Shown piece after piece: positions 8,296-17,414 of a DNA stretch of 64,000 bases. The position numbers were made by a program, and so were the translations under genes. The stretch is from Brevibacillus laterosporus LMG 15441 (GTDB lineage: Bacteria; Bacillota; Bacilli; Brevibacillales; Brevibacillaceae). Within the stretch, counting starts at the first letter, position 1; every line of letters starts with the position of its first letter. Where the stretch lies: contig NZ_CP007806.1 of assembly GCF_000219535.2 (NCBI RefSeq), positions 3,196,501-3,260,500 on the forward strand, read 5' to 3'. Below the pieces are notes generated by a model. That model ran no database searches and was not told where the DNA came from. It saw only the letters and a list, made by a program, of their open reading frames with translations.

Positions 8296-8435
8296 AAAAG
8301 TACACCCTTCTTTGAAAAAAACCTCCCCATTTCGCTCATTTTGTACAATCTTAGGCTAGATCAATGCAACCAGTTCGTGTACAGTTAAGAATAGAGATCA
8401 ACAAGCGATGATAGATTATGAGGTGACCTCTTTTC

Positions 8436-10199
8436 ATGCATACAAATTTACGAACTTTTATCCAACAGCTTCGCGATGAAGGACAATTATTGCAGATTGA
8501 TACTCCTGTCGATCCATATTTGGAATTGGCAGAAATTCATCGTCGAGTCATTGATGAACAAGGCCCAGCCCTTCTTTTTACAAATGTTAAAGGGAAAAGC
8601 TTCCCTATTGTAACCAATCTATTTGGAACCCGTGAACGGGTCGATATGGCATTCGGACCAAAGCCAGAAAAGATCATTCAGCAATTAGTAAGTAACATGG
8701 ACAAGCTGATGCCCCCGAAGCTCTCTGCCCTTTGGGGATTACGTGATCCTTTATTAAGTGTCATGAAAACAGGTACGAAAAACGTATCGTTAAAAAATGC
8801 TCCTGTCGCTCAGGTACATACAACTGATGTCAATTTACATGAACTACCGGCTATTACTAGCTGGCATGAAGACGGGGGACCGTTTGTTACATTGCCACTT
8901 GTCTACACAGAGCATCCCGTTAGTAAAGAACACAATCTGGGGATGTATCGTATTCAGCTATATGATGAAAATACTACGGGTATTCATTGGCAGATTCATA
9001 AAGGTGGTGGGTTCCACTATTATGAGGCAGAAAAACGTAACCGTGCTTTGCCGATAACCCTGACAGTTGGCGGACCACCTGCTTTGATTGTCTCTGCTAT
9101 TGCTCCATTACCGGAGATGGTTCCGGAGCTTATTTTCTCCTCTCTCTTAATGGGAGAAAAGCTAGGAATGACCGATGTAGATAATCATCCACATAAAATT
9201 ATTTCGGAAGCAGAATTCGTGTTTGGCGGTATTGTCCCTCCGCATGTTCGCCGACCAGAAGGACCGTTTGGCGACCATTTTGGCTATTATTCCTTAGCTC
9301 ACGACTTCCCTGTCTTCCATGTGCAGCAAATGTGGCGCAGGGAAGATGCCATCTATCCAGCTACGGTGGTTGGTAAGCCGCGCCAGGAGGATTTCTTTAT
9401 TGGTGAATACCTGCAAAGTCTGCTGTCACCGCTTTTCCCTGTGGTTATGCCTGGAGTGAAGGCTCTTTGGACGTATGGGGAAACCGGCTTCCATGCATTA
9501 GCAGGAGCAATCGTACGCGAAAGCTACTATAAAGAAGCAATGGCCCATGCCTTTAGAATTCTAGGGGAAGGTCAGCTTACATTAACTAAGTTTTTGATGG
9601 TAACGGATGTGCATTGTGACCTATCGCAGTTCAGTAAGTTTTTAGAGATCGTGTTAGCTCGTTTCCAACCGGAACGTGATCTACTGATTGTCAACGATAC
9701 CTCCAACGATACACTTGATTATACAGGACGCAAATTTAATCATGGTAGCAAAGGGGTAATGCTCGGCATTGGCGATCCTGTTCGTGACCTGCTACACACT
9801 TATAACGGGCCGGACATCCCGCGTTTTCCTCATGTAGAGGTTTTTTGCCCAGGCTGTCTCGTAATTTCAGGACCAAAATTTGAAGATGCCCCGCAAATAG
9901 GGGAAGATTTGATCGCTTATGCCAATGAACATGTAGCGGACTGGCCTATGATTTGTATCGTTGATGACGCTGCAATCTCTCGCAAGGAAAGCAGCTTCCT
10001 CTGGACAGTCTTTACGCGCTTTGATCCAGCAAACGATCTATATGCCAAATCAACTATCGTACGCAATAAAATCCGTTATGAAGGGCCATTAATCGTAGAT
10101 GCTCGTATGAAGCCGTTCTATCCAGCAGAAGTCGAAACCCGTCCAGACATTGACAAACTGGTCAGCAGACGTTGGAAAGAATACTTTCCTCATCTGTAA
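8436..10199 (+). CDS. UbiD-family (prenylated FMN-dependent) decarboxylase
   Basis: UbiD enzymes reversibly decarboxylate aromatic or alpha,beta-unsaturated acids with prenylated FMN made by UbiX. The 587-residue product shows the family signature in order: an N-terminal LRTFIQQLRDEGQLLQI, the Arg-bearing GMYRIQLYD, the cofactor-contact HWQIHKGGG, and the catalytic RRPEGPFGDHFGYYS with the essential Glu. It is longer than E. coli UbiD (497 aa), with an extended C-terminal domain. The ATG at 8436 follows GAGGTGA. No UbiX gene is adjacent, and the substrate cannot be deduced; menaquinone-related or aromatic-acid roles are both possible. Its terminator is interrupted by the IS element downstream. 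Confidence 0.87.
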   Translation: MHTNLRTFIQQLRDEGQLLQIDTPVDPYLELAEIHRRVIDEQGPALLFTNVKGKSFPIVTNLFGTRERVDMAFGPKPEKIIQQLVSNMDKLMPPKLSALWGLRDPLLSVMKTGTKNVSLKNAPVAQVHTTDVNLHELPAITSWHEDGGPFVTLPLVYTEHPVSKEHNLGMYRIQLYDENTTGIHWQIHKGGGFHYYEAEKRNRALPITLTVGGPPALIVSAIAPLPEMVPELIFSSLLMGEKLGMTDVDNHPHKIISEAEFVFGGIVPPHVRRPEGPFGDHFGYYSLAHDFPVFHVQQMWRREDAIYPATVVGKPRQEDFFIGEYLQSLLSPLFPVVMPGVKALWTYGETGFHALAGAIVRESYYKEAMAHAFRILGEGQLTLTKFLMVTDVHCDLSQFSKFLEIVLARFQPERDLLIVNDTSNDTLDYTGRKFNHGSKGVMLGIGDPVRDLLHTYNGPDIPRFPHVEVFCPGCLVISGPKFEDAPQIGEDLIAYANEHVADWPMICIVDDAAISRKESSFLWTVFTRFDPANDLYAKSTIVRNKIRYEGPLIVDARMKPFYPAEVETRPDIDKLVSRRWKEYFPHL

Positions 10200-10331
10200 G
10201 TAATAGTCCTTGTGTGCCGCTTCTAGATCGGCGTACAGGAAATAGACAACCTCCTACCTTGATATTATCCCCTTTTAGTAGACAGTAAGAAGCAAGACCC
10301 CTTACTGTATTAACTAGGAGGGGAATTTTTT

Positions 10332-10640
10332 ATGGGGAAAATTAGAAAAACATATTCAAAGAATTTTAAGCTAAAAGCCGTACAGCTTTATTTGAGCGGT
10401 GAACAAGGGTACAAAACACTTACAAGGGATCTCGGCATTAGTGACCCTTCTATTTTAAGAAGATGGGTTGATCATTATAGAAAGGAAGGTATACAGGGAC
10501 TAGATGAAAAACGCGGGAGAACAAAAAATCCTCTTAGAGGAAGACCACGAACAAGGCCAGAGAGTACGGAGGAAGAGATAGTTCGATTACGTGCAGAGAA
10601 CGAATTCTTAAAAAAGTGGCTAGGTCTAGAAAAGAGGTGA
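10332..10640 (+). CDS. IS3-family transposase OrfA (helix-turn-helix)
   Basis: The 102-residue protein provides the DNA-binding N-terminus of the transposase. It starts MGKIRKTYSKNFKLKAVQLY and has a helix-turn-helix of the form GYKTLTRDLGISDPSILRRW. The C-terminus contains the coiled-coil/leucine-zipper-like EEEIVRLRAENEFLKKW. It overlaps orfB by 25 bp. The heptamer A-AAA-AAG at 10610-10616 allows a -1 ribosomal shift so that an OrfAB fusion transposase can be made, as known for IS150 and IS911. Confidence 0.9.
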   Translation: MGKIRKTYSKNFKLKAVQLYLSGEQGYKTLTRDLGISDPSILRRWVDHYRKEGIQGLDEKRGRTKNPLRGRPRTRPESTEEEIVRLRAENEFLKKWLGLEKR

Positions 10641-11515
10641 AACCGAAAGATAAACGCTGTTTTTTCGAGCTTATTAAAGAATTGTCTAAAAAGTATTCTA
10701 TTACTTTATTGTGTAAAATTACGAAAGTATCTCGTAGTGGTTTTTACAAGTGGCTTTCTCATGAGAAACACCCCACCTCAAAACAATTGGTAAATGAAAA
10801 ATTAAGAGGAATGATCATGGAGTGTTATCAAGAGGTCAAAGGCATTTACGGGTATCCCCGAATAAAAGTGTGGTTATTTAGAAGGTACGGACTAAAAGTC
10901 AATCATAAACGTGTGTATCGCATCATGAAGGAACTTGGGATACAAGCGCTAATCCGTAAAAAACGAAAATTCTTTGGGCGCAAAGAGAAGGTTGTTATCT
11001 CCGAAAACAAGCTGAATCGAAATTTTTACGCCTCACGGCCAAATGAGAAATGGGCTACAGATATTACCTACATACTATTTAATGGTCGCCGTCTTTATCT
11101 GTCGGTCATATACGACATGTATAACAACGAAGTTGTTGCCTACAAAACAAGCAAACGTAATGATTTACAGCTTGTAATGGATACCGTAAAATTAGCGCTT
11201 AAAAAGCGGGATGTAAACGGAGTCCTCCTACACAGTGATCAAGGATATCAGTACACCTCAAAGCAGTATAACCAGTTCCTTCAGAAATATAAAATCGTAG
11301 CAAGTATGTCTAGAAAAGGTAACTGTTTAGATAACGCCTGTATTGAGGGATTCTTTGGGCATTTAAAAACAGAGTGTTTGTATCTTCATTCGTTTCAAAC
11401 AGATAAAGAAGTGGAAGAAGCTCTCCACGGTTACATTAATTTCTATAATCAGCAACGGTTTCAATCTCGATTAAAAAACCTGAGTCCGATAGAATACCGA
11501 ACTCAGGCTGCCTAG
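10616..11515 (+). CDS. IS3-family transposase OrfB (DDE integrase domain)
   Basis: The 299-residue frame encodes the catalytic part of the transposase. After an HTH_21-type region (VKGIYGYPRIKVWL) the RNase H-fold core shows the three acidic residues: Asp in EKWATDITYI, Asp in VLLHSDQGYQYTS and Glu in NACIEGFFGHLKTE. The protein ends with LSPIEYRTQAA, usual for this family. It lies in the -1 frame relative to orfA. It is most likely expressed as an OrfAB fusion through the shift at 10610-10616, although an internal GTG exists. Nothing is truncated. Confidence 0.92.
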   Translation: MARSRKEVKPKDKRCFFELIKELSKKYSITLLCKITKVSRSGFYKWLSHEKHPTSKQLVNEKLRGMIMECYQEVKGIYGYPRIKVWLFRRYGLKVNHKRVYRIMKELGIQALIRKKRKFFGRKEKVVISENKLNRNFYASRPNEKWATDITYILFNGRRLYLSVIYDMYNNEVVAYKTSKRNDLQLVMDTVKLALKKRDVNGVLLHSDQGYQYTSKQYNQFLQKYKIVASMSRKGNCLDNACIEGFFGHLKTECLYLHSFQTDKEVEEALHGYINFYNQQRFQSRLKNLSPIEYRTQAA

Positions 11516-11558
11516 ATGGGGCTTGTTTAAAGTTGTCTACTTGACAGGGGTAAGATCA

Positions 11559-11588
11559 CCTCAGATGACAGAGGAAGGAGGTTTTTCT
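11559..11588 (+). terminator. Right half of an IS-split terminator of ubiD
   Basis: GAGGAAGGAGGTT followed by TTT(C) at 11571-11587 is complementary in 12 of 13 positions to AACCTCCTACCTC. That left arm is recreated by joining 10248-10259 to the base after the duplicated CCT. Without the IS, the sequence would form a 13-bp stem with an 8-nt loop and a T-tract 48 bp after the ubiD stop. The insertion separates the two arms by 1.3 kb. Confidence 0.7.
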
Positions 11589-11597
11589 ATTGCCAGA

Positions 11598-11625
11598 TTT
11601 ACTTTACAAGGAAAACCCATATAAT
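11598..11625 (+). promoter_or_regulatory. Candidate sigma-A promoter of nadE
   Basis: TTTACT is followed after 16 bp by a perfect TATAAT, 37 bp upstream of the nadE start. It lies to the right of the IS, so nadE expression need not depend on the IS. Confidence 0.55.
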
Positions 11626-11661
11626 ATAAAAGAAGATAGTCGGAGCAATGGAGGGATAAGC

Positions 11662-12489
11662 ATGCGACAAAAACAAATTCAAGCGGAACTGGATGTGCAA
11701 CCGACCATCGATCCGCAGCAAGAGATACGATCAAGAGTGGAATTTTTAAAGCAATATCTGCTTGCAACGCACACCAAAGGGTATGTACTTGGAATTAGTG
11801 GTGGACAAGATTCTTCATTGGCAGGTCGTCTCGCCCAATTAGCCGTGGATGAGATTCGCCAAGAAACTGGTAAGGATTATAGCTTTATCGCTGTTCGATT
11901 GCCATATGGAGTTCAACAGGATGAAGATGATGCCCAGCGTGCGCTCGCTTTCATTAAACCCGATCGCACGGTTACGGTTAATATAAAACCAGCTGTAGAT
12001 GCTTCCGTACAAGCCTTTGAGGAAGCTACTGGAGAACAATTATCTCACTTTCTTAAAGGAAACATTAAAGCACGCGAACGTATGAAGGTTCAATATGATC
12101 TAGGCGCCCACTACCAACTATTAGTGATTGGAACAGACCATGCGGCTGAAGCGGTTACCGGCTTTTTCACTAAATTCGGAGATGGTGGTTGTGATGTAAC
12201 ACCTCTCACAGGCCTTAGCAAGCGTCAGGGTAAACAGGTATTACAAGCTCTTGGTGCAGAGGAATCTCTCTATGCCAAGATACCTACAGCAGATCTTGAG
12301 GATGATAAACCACTTTTACCTGATGAAACAGCGCTGGGCATGTCCTATGAGCAATTAGACGATTACTTGGAAGGGAAATCTGTTCCAAGCGAGATTGCTG
12401 AAAAAATTGATCAGCGTTACCTTCGTACAGCACACAAACGCCATCTTCCCGTTACGCCATTTGATACATGGTGGAAGGAAGAAAAATAA
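11662..12489 (+). CDS. nadE: Ammonia-dependent NAD(+) synthetase NadE
   Basis: NadE makes NAD from deamido-NAD, ATP and ammonia in the cytoplasm. The frame opens at 11590, but the ATG at 11662 (SD GGAGGG, 6-nt spacing) gives a 275-residue protein colinear with B. subtilis NadE. The pyrophosphatase loop [16 protein letters not shown] is present, followed by [15 protein letters not shown], the NaAD-binding [30 protein letters not shown] and [11 protein letters not shown]. There is no glutaminase domain, so free ammonia is the nitrogen donor. It appears monocistronic, with its own promoter and terminator. Confidence 0.95.
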   Translation: MRQKQIQAELDVQPTIDPQQEIRSRVEFLKQYLLATHTKGYVLGISGGQDSSLAGRLAQLAVDEIRQETGKDYSFIAVRLPYGVQQDEDDAQRALAFIKPDRTVTVNIKPAVDASVQAFEEATGEQLSHFLKGNIKARERMKVQYDLGAHYQLLVIGTDHAAEAVTGFFTKFGDGGCDVTPLTGLSKRQGKQVLQALGAEESLYAKIPTADLEDDKPLLPDETALGMSYEQLDDYLEGKSVPSEIAEKIDQRYLRTAHKRHLPVTPFDTWWKEEK

Positions 12490-12557
12490 AGCTAGTTACA
12501 TAGCTGGGAGGGCAAACGATGCTTGCCCTATCCGAATACCTAAAGGCTTATGATGTA

Positions 12558-12593
12558 AGCAGGTTAGCAGATTGATGCTGCTAGCCTGCTTTT
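12558..12593 (+). terminator. Terminator of nadE
   Basis: AGCAGGTTAGCAG and CTGCTAGCCTGCT form a 13-bp stem (one G-U pair) with a 7-nt loop, followed by TTTCATTT. Confidence 0.78.
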
Positions 12594-12682
12594 CATTTAC
12601 AAAAACCAAAAACAAAAAAACAGGCGAAATCATCACCTTATTTTTTTATAACATGCATCCTGAATAGGAATATCGTGATTTG

Positions 12683-13684
12683 CTATTCGTTGTCATGGTC
12701 AAAAAACAGCGTCAATAATTCCTCGACCGTAATAGCTCCAAAATAGGTTGGCAAATGAAGTGACTCCAAAACCTCACGGATCGCTTTCTTCTCCATCGGA
12801 ATATCGGTAAGCTTTTGCTCAATTTCAGATACTTCCCCTACTCCGAAGAAATCGCCATAAATTTTTGCGTGTTTGATTTTTCCCTTCTCCACATCAAGGC
12901 GGAGCTCAATCGTTCCTACCGGAAAACGTTTGGTTTGTTGGAAATTGCTCTTCGGTGATTTTCCATAATTCCACTCCCAATTTTGGTAGCGTTCCTTGGA
13001 TAGCTCATGGATGTTTTTCCAATCCTCTTCAGTCAACACGTATTCACTTACTTCACCCTGAGCAAAGATGGAGTGTAAAATTTGTTGTTTAAACTCTTCG
13101 ATAGTCATTGGTTTCTGTAAAAATTCTGTGATATTAGCAACTCTACTACGGATTGACTTGATACCCTTCGATTCAATTTTAGCAGCATTCACCTTCAACG
13201 CTGCTACTACATTCTCCATTTCAGAGTCAAATAAGAGAGTACCATGGCTAAACATGCGTCCCTTCGTGGAGTATTGAGCGTTGCCCGAAATTTTACGTTC
13301 ACCGACTTGAATATCGTTTCGTCCGCTTAATTCAGCCTCTACTCCCATTTCCTTCAAAGCGAACACAACTGGTTCCGTAAACTTTTTAAAGTTATGAAAG
13401 GACTTGCCATCGTCATTGGTAATAAAGCTAAAGTTTAGGTTACCTAAATCATGATAAACCGCACCACCACCTGATAAACGGCGGACAATGTGAATTTGAT
13501 GCTCGTCCACATAATCCGCGTTAATTTCCTCGATCGTGTTTTGGTTTTTACCAATAATAATGGATGGCTCATTTATGTAAAACAACAGATAATCATCATC
13601 TGCCGGCAGGTGTTTTAAGGCATATTCCTCAATAGCTAGATTAATTCGTGGGTCTGTAATGCCTTGATTGTCAATGAATTTCAT
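12683..13684 (-). CDS. lplJ: Lipoate-protein ligase LplJ
   Basis: LplJ activates free lipoate with ATP and attaches it to lipoyl domains of the 2-oxoacid dehydrogenases and GcvH. The 333-residue sequence follows B. subtilis LplJ almost segment by segment: DPRINLAIEEYALKHL, PSIIIGKNQNTIEEIN, the lipoyl-AMP loop VRRLSGGGAVYHDLGNLNFS, GRNDIQVGERKISGNAQY and SHGTLLFDSEMENVVAALKV. The C-terminal accessory domain is intact. It is separated from the upstream LysR gene by about 50 bp and reads in the same direction, so they may be co-transcribed. Confidence 0.95.
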   Translation of the reverse strand: MKFIDNQGITDPRINLAIEEYALKHLPADDDYLLFYINEPSIIIGKNQNTIEEINADYVDEHQIHIVRRLSGGGAVYHDLGNLNFSFITNDDGKSFHNFKKFTEPVVFALKEMGVEAELSGRNDIQVGERKISGNAQYSTKGRMFSHGTLLFDSEMENVVAALKVNAAKIESKGIKSIRSRVANITEFLQKPMTIEEFKQQILHSIFAQGEVSEYVLTEEDWKNIHELSKERYQNWEWNYGKSPKSNFQQTKRFPVGTIELRLDVEKGKIKHAKIYGDFFGVGEVSEIEQKLTDIPMEKKAIREVLESLHLPTYFGAITVEELLTLFFDHDNE

Positions 13685-13737
13685 GTTGATGCCCTCCAGT
13701 GCCAGTTGTCAGTAAGAATGATTTTCACTCTATTATC

Positions 13738-14643
13738 TCATCTCTTACTCTGTTGCTCAAGCTCTGGAGATTGCAATATCATGTCTTCGAAAAATTGAGC
13801 CGCCCTACTTTTCGGTCTACCTTTTTTTGTAATGAGCGAAAAAAGACGTTTATGCGAATTTGAACTGATAGCAAGCGCTTTACATTCCTTCAAAAAAACC
13901 TCGCGTTTCGCAATCAATCCAGAAACAATTGACAGGCCCAGTCCGGCCATTACCGCCTCCTTAACTGCTTGGCTGCTACTAAACTCATAATAACGCTTTA
14001 CTTGTATCCCTAGCTCTTGGATAATTTGATCACTTTGCTCACGTGTCCCTGACCCAAACTCACGAAAAATCCATACTTGGTTCTCTAAGTCAGCCTGAGT
14101 TGCAACCTTTTTGCGTGCCAAAGAGTGGTCGTTTGGAACAAGTAGCACCAATTGATCCTCCATAAAAACCTGCACATCCACATCAGAGCTACTGATTGAC
14201 CCTTCAATTAATCCTACATCGATTTTCTCATCAATTAACGCCTCAATGATTTCTCTAGTATTATTAATTTTTACCTGCGTCTGTACCTTTGGATACTCCT
14301 TGGTATACATAACCAATTGCTTCGGCAAGAAATACTCCCCAATCGTATAGCTTGCACCAAGAGAAAGGAGGCCGCTTACTTCTTGCTTGAGGGCTTGCAG
14401 CTCCAATCGGGTTTCATCTACGGCATAGAGAATCTGTTTGGCTTTCTGATAAAAAAGTTCTCCTGCTCTAGTCACCCTCACATGCTTTGGGGAACGAATA
14501 ATAAAGCTAGTATCAAATTCTTCCTCTAAATTGCGAATATGTAGACTGACCGCGGGTTGCGACAGATTAAGCTCTTCAGCAGCACGGGAGAAGTTTTGTT
14601 TTTCTACTACTTTGACAAAAATTCGTAGGGAATCGAAATTCAT
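13738..14643 (-). CDS. LysR-type transcriptional regulator (CysL-like)
   Basis: The 301-residue protein has an N-terminal winged helix-turn-helix (FVKVVEKQNFSRAAEELNLS, then QPAVSLHIRNLEEEF) and a two-lobed effector domain (LSLGASYTIGEYFLP, then VGLIEGSISSSDVDV). Such proteins usually bind a small ligand and activate a divergent or nearby operon. The IGEYFLP and FREFGSGTREQ segments resemble the CysL/YwfK branch. The closest downstream gene is lplJ, and no divergent partner starts upstream because the next gene on that side also reads leftward. Its target is unknown. Confidence 0.85.
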   Translation of the reverse strand: MNFDSLRIFVKVVEKQNFSRAAEELNLSQPAVSLHIRNLEEEFDTSFIIRSPKHVRVTRAGELFYQKAKQILYAVDETRLELQALKQEVSGLLSLGASYTIGEYFLPKQLVMYTKEYPKVQTQVKINNTREIIEALIDEKIDVGLIEGSISSSDVDVQVFMEDQLVLLVPNDHSLARKKVATQADLENQVWIFREFGSGTREQSDQIIQELGIQVKRYYEFSSSQAVKEAVMAGLGLSIVSGLIAKREVFLKECKALAISSNSHKRLFSLITKKGRPKSRAAQFFEDMILQSPELEQQSKR

Positions 14644-14701
14644 GGATCAGAACTCCTCCTCTGGCTCGTTTATTCCTTCCTTATTCTTATCTCAGCACCA
14701 A

Positions 14702-14731
14702 ATCCCCTTCTAAACGCGTCCAGAAGGGGAT
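14702..14731 (-). terminator. Terminator of the kinase-WG gene
   Basis: ATCCCCTTCT and AGAAGGGGAT, a perfect 10-bp stem with a 10-nt loop, lie about 70 bp past the stop of the 14799-16922 gene on the minus strand. The T-tract is short. Confidence 0.65.
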
Positions 14732-14798
14732 GGATACTCATTTTCTTATCGAGAATCGTGGCAACTAGTTTTAGTGCTATTGAACCGGAGCAGGGTGG

Positions 14799-16922
14799 CT
14801 ACTGAGTATGCAATTCTATCCCCTGAGGATTAATGACTACATTCTCTCCGTCCTTTTTCACTGTAGCTTTTCCATTTTGAAAGCTAGAAGCCCAATCATA
14901 GGTTAATGCAATGACTACCTGACCTGTAGTATTCACGTAGCCAAATTTACCATTCTTCTTCACTACAGCAAAACCTTCCGAAAAAGGCATTGCATAATCA
15001 TACTGATACTCGACCACGACATTAGTAGAGCCAGTTGAATCTAACTCAACAAAGCCCCACTTCCCTGCCCTTTCTCTAGGGATAAGAGTGGGGTGTTTCG
15101 GCTTTGGAGTGCTTTTTTTCTGATTCACCTGTATCTTGTCTTTTTCTTGTGTATGTAACGTTACTTTAGTAGGTGACTCCTGAGCTACATTTGTTTTGCC
15201 GTGCGCTACTTCCTTTACTTGTATATCTTTCTTGGTCTTTTCAGGCTTTACGCTAGTGGTTTTTTTAGGGGCTTGTTGCTCATTCGTCTGTTCTTTCTTT
15301 CCTTGAGCTGCTTGTCCTTTGTCATCGCGTTCAGCCTTCTGCTTCGCTAGCTGCTCCTCCTGTATGGCTATCTCCTGTAGGTTTTTAGCAGCCTTTAGTT
15401 GTTCCACAGCTTCTTTTTCCAAAGGTTCTCGCGCTTCCTTGTCTTGTTTTTCCCCTTCCGGAGGTTTTGTTATCTCAATAGCATTGACTGCCTGCTTCTC
15501 ATTTTGTTCATTACTCCACATAAGACCACCAACTGCTACGAGAAAAAAGGCAGCTGCCACCCCTGCTCCAAGCGATTTTTTAGCCATGCTGTTTTTATGT
15601 TCCGCCTGCTTGGCAGGTGCCGATTGGGATGCTTTCTCCTCTGGGAGAGGCTTGTGAGTTTTTATTTTTGTTTCAAGCTCAGCGATTATCATCCATAAAT
15701 CCTGGGCTAGAGCATGCTGGGGCTCTAGTTGCTTCTGCACAGCTCGATACGTCTCTATTGCACGTTCCAGCTCTCCTTGTGCTTCCCACTGTTTAGCACG
15801 TTCCATTTTTTGGTAGATAGCAGGTAAATTTGCAAAGTCTCCCTGTGCGTTTTCTTCCGTTTTCAAGATTTCCGGAGCAGGCAATCGTTCTGTTTCTTTT
15901 CTAGAAAAAGGCATGTCCACTTGCGGTAAGGAGATATGAATCGGTGGTTGATCGGCCATCTTCTGCTTTTCGAATCCTATCTGCCCTTCTTCCTGTACAT
16001 CCATTAAAGCGAGTAACCATTCTCCAAAAGTTGGGCATTCATTTAGCTCCTTACTTTGCCAAGCACGATCAAGCAAGGAAGCAATCTCTGCCCCCCAATC
16101 ATTACGAATAGAATCTATCAAAAGTGGATATCTTTTTGTGCTGTGAGGTATTTCTTCTGGATGGAAATAGCTTTCTCCCCAAGCGGCTTCTCTGACCGTT
16201 TCATCATACCAGCCTAATATCTCGGCTAGTAAAATAGCTCCAGAGAATCGATCAGCATATTTACTCCATAAGCCTAATGGAGAGGTTTGTGGCAGGGAAT
16301 AGCCGGGAGATGCTGCAAATATGACATCAGGCCGCTCCAATCTCGGTCCATATAATTGCTCTACGTCTACCAGCTCTACATAAGAAAAGCCGTCTTCTAC
16401 CTGATCCCTGACCAAACCTGGCAAAATCAAGTTGGGACCGGATAAATCACAATGAGCTAGCCCTTGTTGTTCCATAGTTGATAAAACTTTAGCTAATGAA
16501 CGTGCTAAAGTTAAGCTGTCTGTCCGGCTTAATGCCCGTTTATCTATAATAATATCCATCCAAGTAGGTCCTTCTATCCAGGGCATAACCACTGCATACA
16601 TCAGATCGCGATGCTGACTTAATAGCTCTCCATGTTTCTGAGGTGTCAATATAACGCGGTCACATACAGATAGCCCTGGTAAACTAGCAAAGTCCCTGAT
16701 TTGCTCAGAAAGATAAACCTGCTTTGGATCTTTATACTGCTGACGAAACACCTTTAATGCCTTCCACTTGGAATCTGCTTCTTTTCGAGGAATCATTTGA
16801 TAGACAATTCCTTGACGCCCCTCCTGACCGTAGGGAACATGAGGAGCGACTGGATGCTCGCCGATTGTATATGTAGCATTGTGTAGATGAAGCTCTTCCT
16901 CTACTCTCGGCTGAAATACCAT
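14799..16922 (-). CDS. Membrane-anchored Ser/Thr-kinase-like protein with C-terminal WG repeats, T7SS-linked
   Basis: The 707-residue protein has four parts. Residues 20-310 form a kinase-like domain with a Gly-loop (EGRQGIVYQM), a Lys candidate in KWKALKVF (about K57), a catalytic loop HCDLSGPNLIL (D159, N164), a DVE in place of DFG (D186), and an APE-like SPGYSLPQ. Residues about 365-420 look TPR-like. One membrane segment lies near 451-469 (LGAGVAAAFFLVAVGGLMW). A long Lys/Glu/Gln-rich stalk leads to two WG-type repeats (RAGKWGFVELD, KNGKFGYVNTTGQVVI) that should be outside the cell. The order kinase fold, one membrane segment, extracytoplasmic part recalls EssB/YukC, which is a pseudokinase. 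Here the key catalytic residues seem present. SD GAGGAGG supports the start. Confidence 0.82.
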   Translation of the reverse strand: MVFQPRVEEELHLHNATYTIGEHPVAPHVPYGQEGRQGIVYQMIPRKEADSKWKALKVFRQQYKDPKQVYLSEQIRDFASLPGLSVCDRVILTPQKHGELLSQHRDLMYAVVMPWIEGPTWMDIIIDKRALSRTDSLTLARSLAKVLSTMEQQGLAHCDLSGPNLILPGLVRDQVEDGFSYVELVDVEQLYGPRLERPDVIFAASPGYSLPQTSPLGLWSKYADRFSGAILLAEILGWYDETVREAAWGESYFHPEEIPHSTKRYPLLIDSIRNDWGAEIASLLDRAWQSKELNECPTFGEWLLALMDVQEEGQIGFEKQKMADQPPIHISLPQVDMPFSRKETERLPAPEILKTEENAQGDFANLPAIYQKMERAKQWEAQGELERAIETYRAVQKQLEPQHALAQDLWMIIAELETKIKTHKPLPEEKASQSAPAKQAEHKNSMAKKSLGAGVAAAFFLVAVGGLMWSNEQNEKQAVNAIEITKPPEGEKQDKEAREPLEKEAVEQLKAAKNLQEIAIQEEQLAKQKAERDDKGQAAQGKKEQTNEQQAPKKTTSVKPEKTKKDIQVKEVAHGKTNVAQESPTKVTLHTQEKDKIQVNQKKSTPKPKHPTLIPRERAGKWGFVELDSTGSTNVVVEYQYDYAMPFSEGFAVVKKNGKFGYVNTTGQVVIALTYDWASSFQNGKATVKKDGENVVINPQGIELHTQ

Positions 16923-17051
16923 GAGAGCCTCCTCTCTTTCTTACCTTGTAGTATTCATATAATAAACATAGATGGTGGAACGAAAAAAAACATACAGGCG
17001 CGTTCAATGGATTTTTGACTATTGATTTTTGTCCTATGTAATCTCTCACTG

Positions 17052-17091
17052 AGAAAAGGACTAGGCTCTCTTTCCCACCTAGTCCTTTTCT
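17052..17091 (-). terminator. Terminator after esxA
   Basis: A perfect 14-bp inverted repeat, AGAAAAGGACTAGG and its complement with a 12-nt loop, lies just after the esxA stop on the minus strand. It separates esxA from the kinase gene. Confidence 0.8.
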
Positions 17092-17103
17092 GATTTTCTT
17101 GCT

Positions 17104-17373
17104 TTATTGAGAATCCGCCTGACGGAACTTCGTCGCAATTGCATGTAATTCATGTGATATACTTTCAAGCAACAGGACAAATCCAGTCATTTGCCTGTTC
17201 GCTTCCTGAAATTCCTGGAAGAATTTTTGTTTCGTCATCCCGTCCCACTGACCTTCCATTTGGTGAATTTGTTGGTTCAGACGATCAATCACTTGCTGAC
17301 TTTGTTCCTTGCTTTGTTGAAACTGGTTTGCTACTTCATCCACTTGATCAGGCGAAATTAAAATGCGTGACAT
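17104..17373 (-). CDS. esxA: WXG100-family type VII secreted protein EsxA-like
   Basis: The 89-residue protein is a small helical hairpin exported by EssC-type secretion systems as a dimer. It begins MSRILISPDQVDEVANQF and has the turn motif QWDGMTKQKF with W43-D44-G45. Two long helices rich in Gln and Glu flank the turn, and there is no signal peptide. A strong SD (GGGGGG) precedes the ATG. The gene has its own promoter and terminator, fitting a need for much more EsxA than machinery. Its first residues match those of the larger WXG-like protein at 24968-25531. Confidence 0.93.
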   Translation of the reverse strand: MSRILISPDQVDEVANQFQQSKEQSQQVIDRLNQQIHQMEGQWDGMTKQKFFQEFQEANRQMTGFVLLLESISHELHAIATKFRQADSQ

Positions 17374-17414
17374 GTTCTTTTTCCCCCCAAGTCGTTCACA
17401 TTCTCTTTTGTCCT

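Larger units (their letters stand above)
10260..11558 (+). mobile_element. IS3-family insertion sequence (IS150-like), complete
   Basis: The element is 1,299 bp. Imperfect terminal inverted repeats of about 25 bp begin TGATATTATCCCC on the left and TGATCTTACCCC on the right (read inward) and both reach AGTAGACA. It is flanked by a 3-bp direct repeat CCT (10257-10259 and 11559-11561), as expected for IS3 transposition. It contains overlapping orfA and orfB with an A-AAA-AAG slippery site at 10610-10616. Both frames are intact, so it is probably active. The target lies in a terminator-like hairpin behind ubiD. Confidence 0.9.

Noticed and set aside
8426-8436. GAGGTGACCTC palindrome at the ubiD start as an operator
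   Set aside because: It contains the SD itself and has no loop; the symmetry is probably coincidental.
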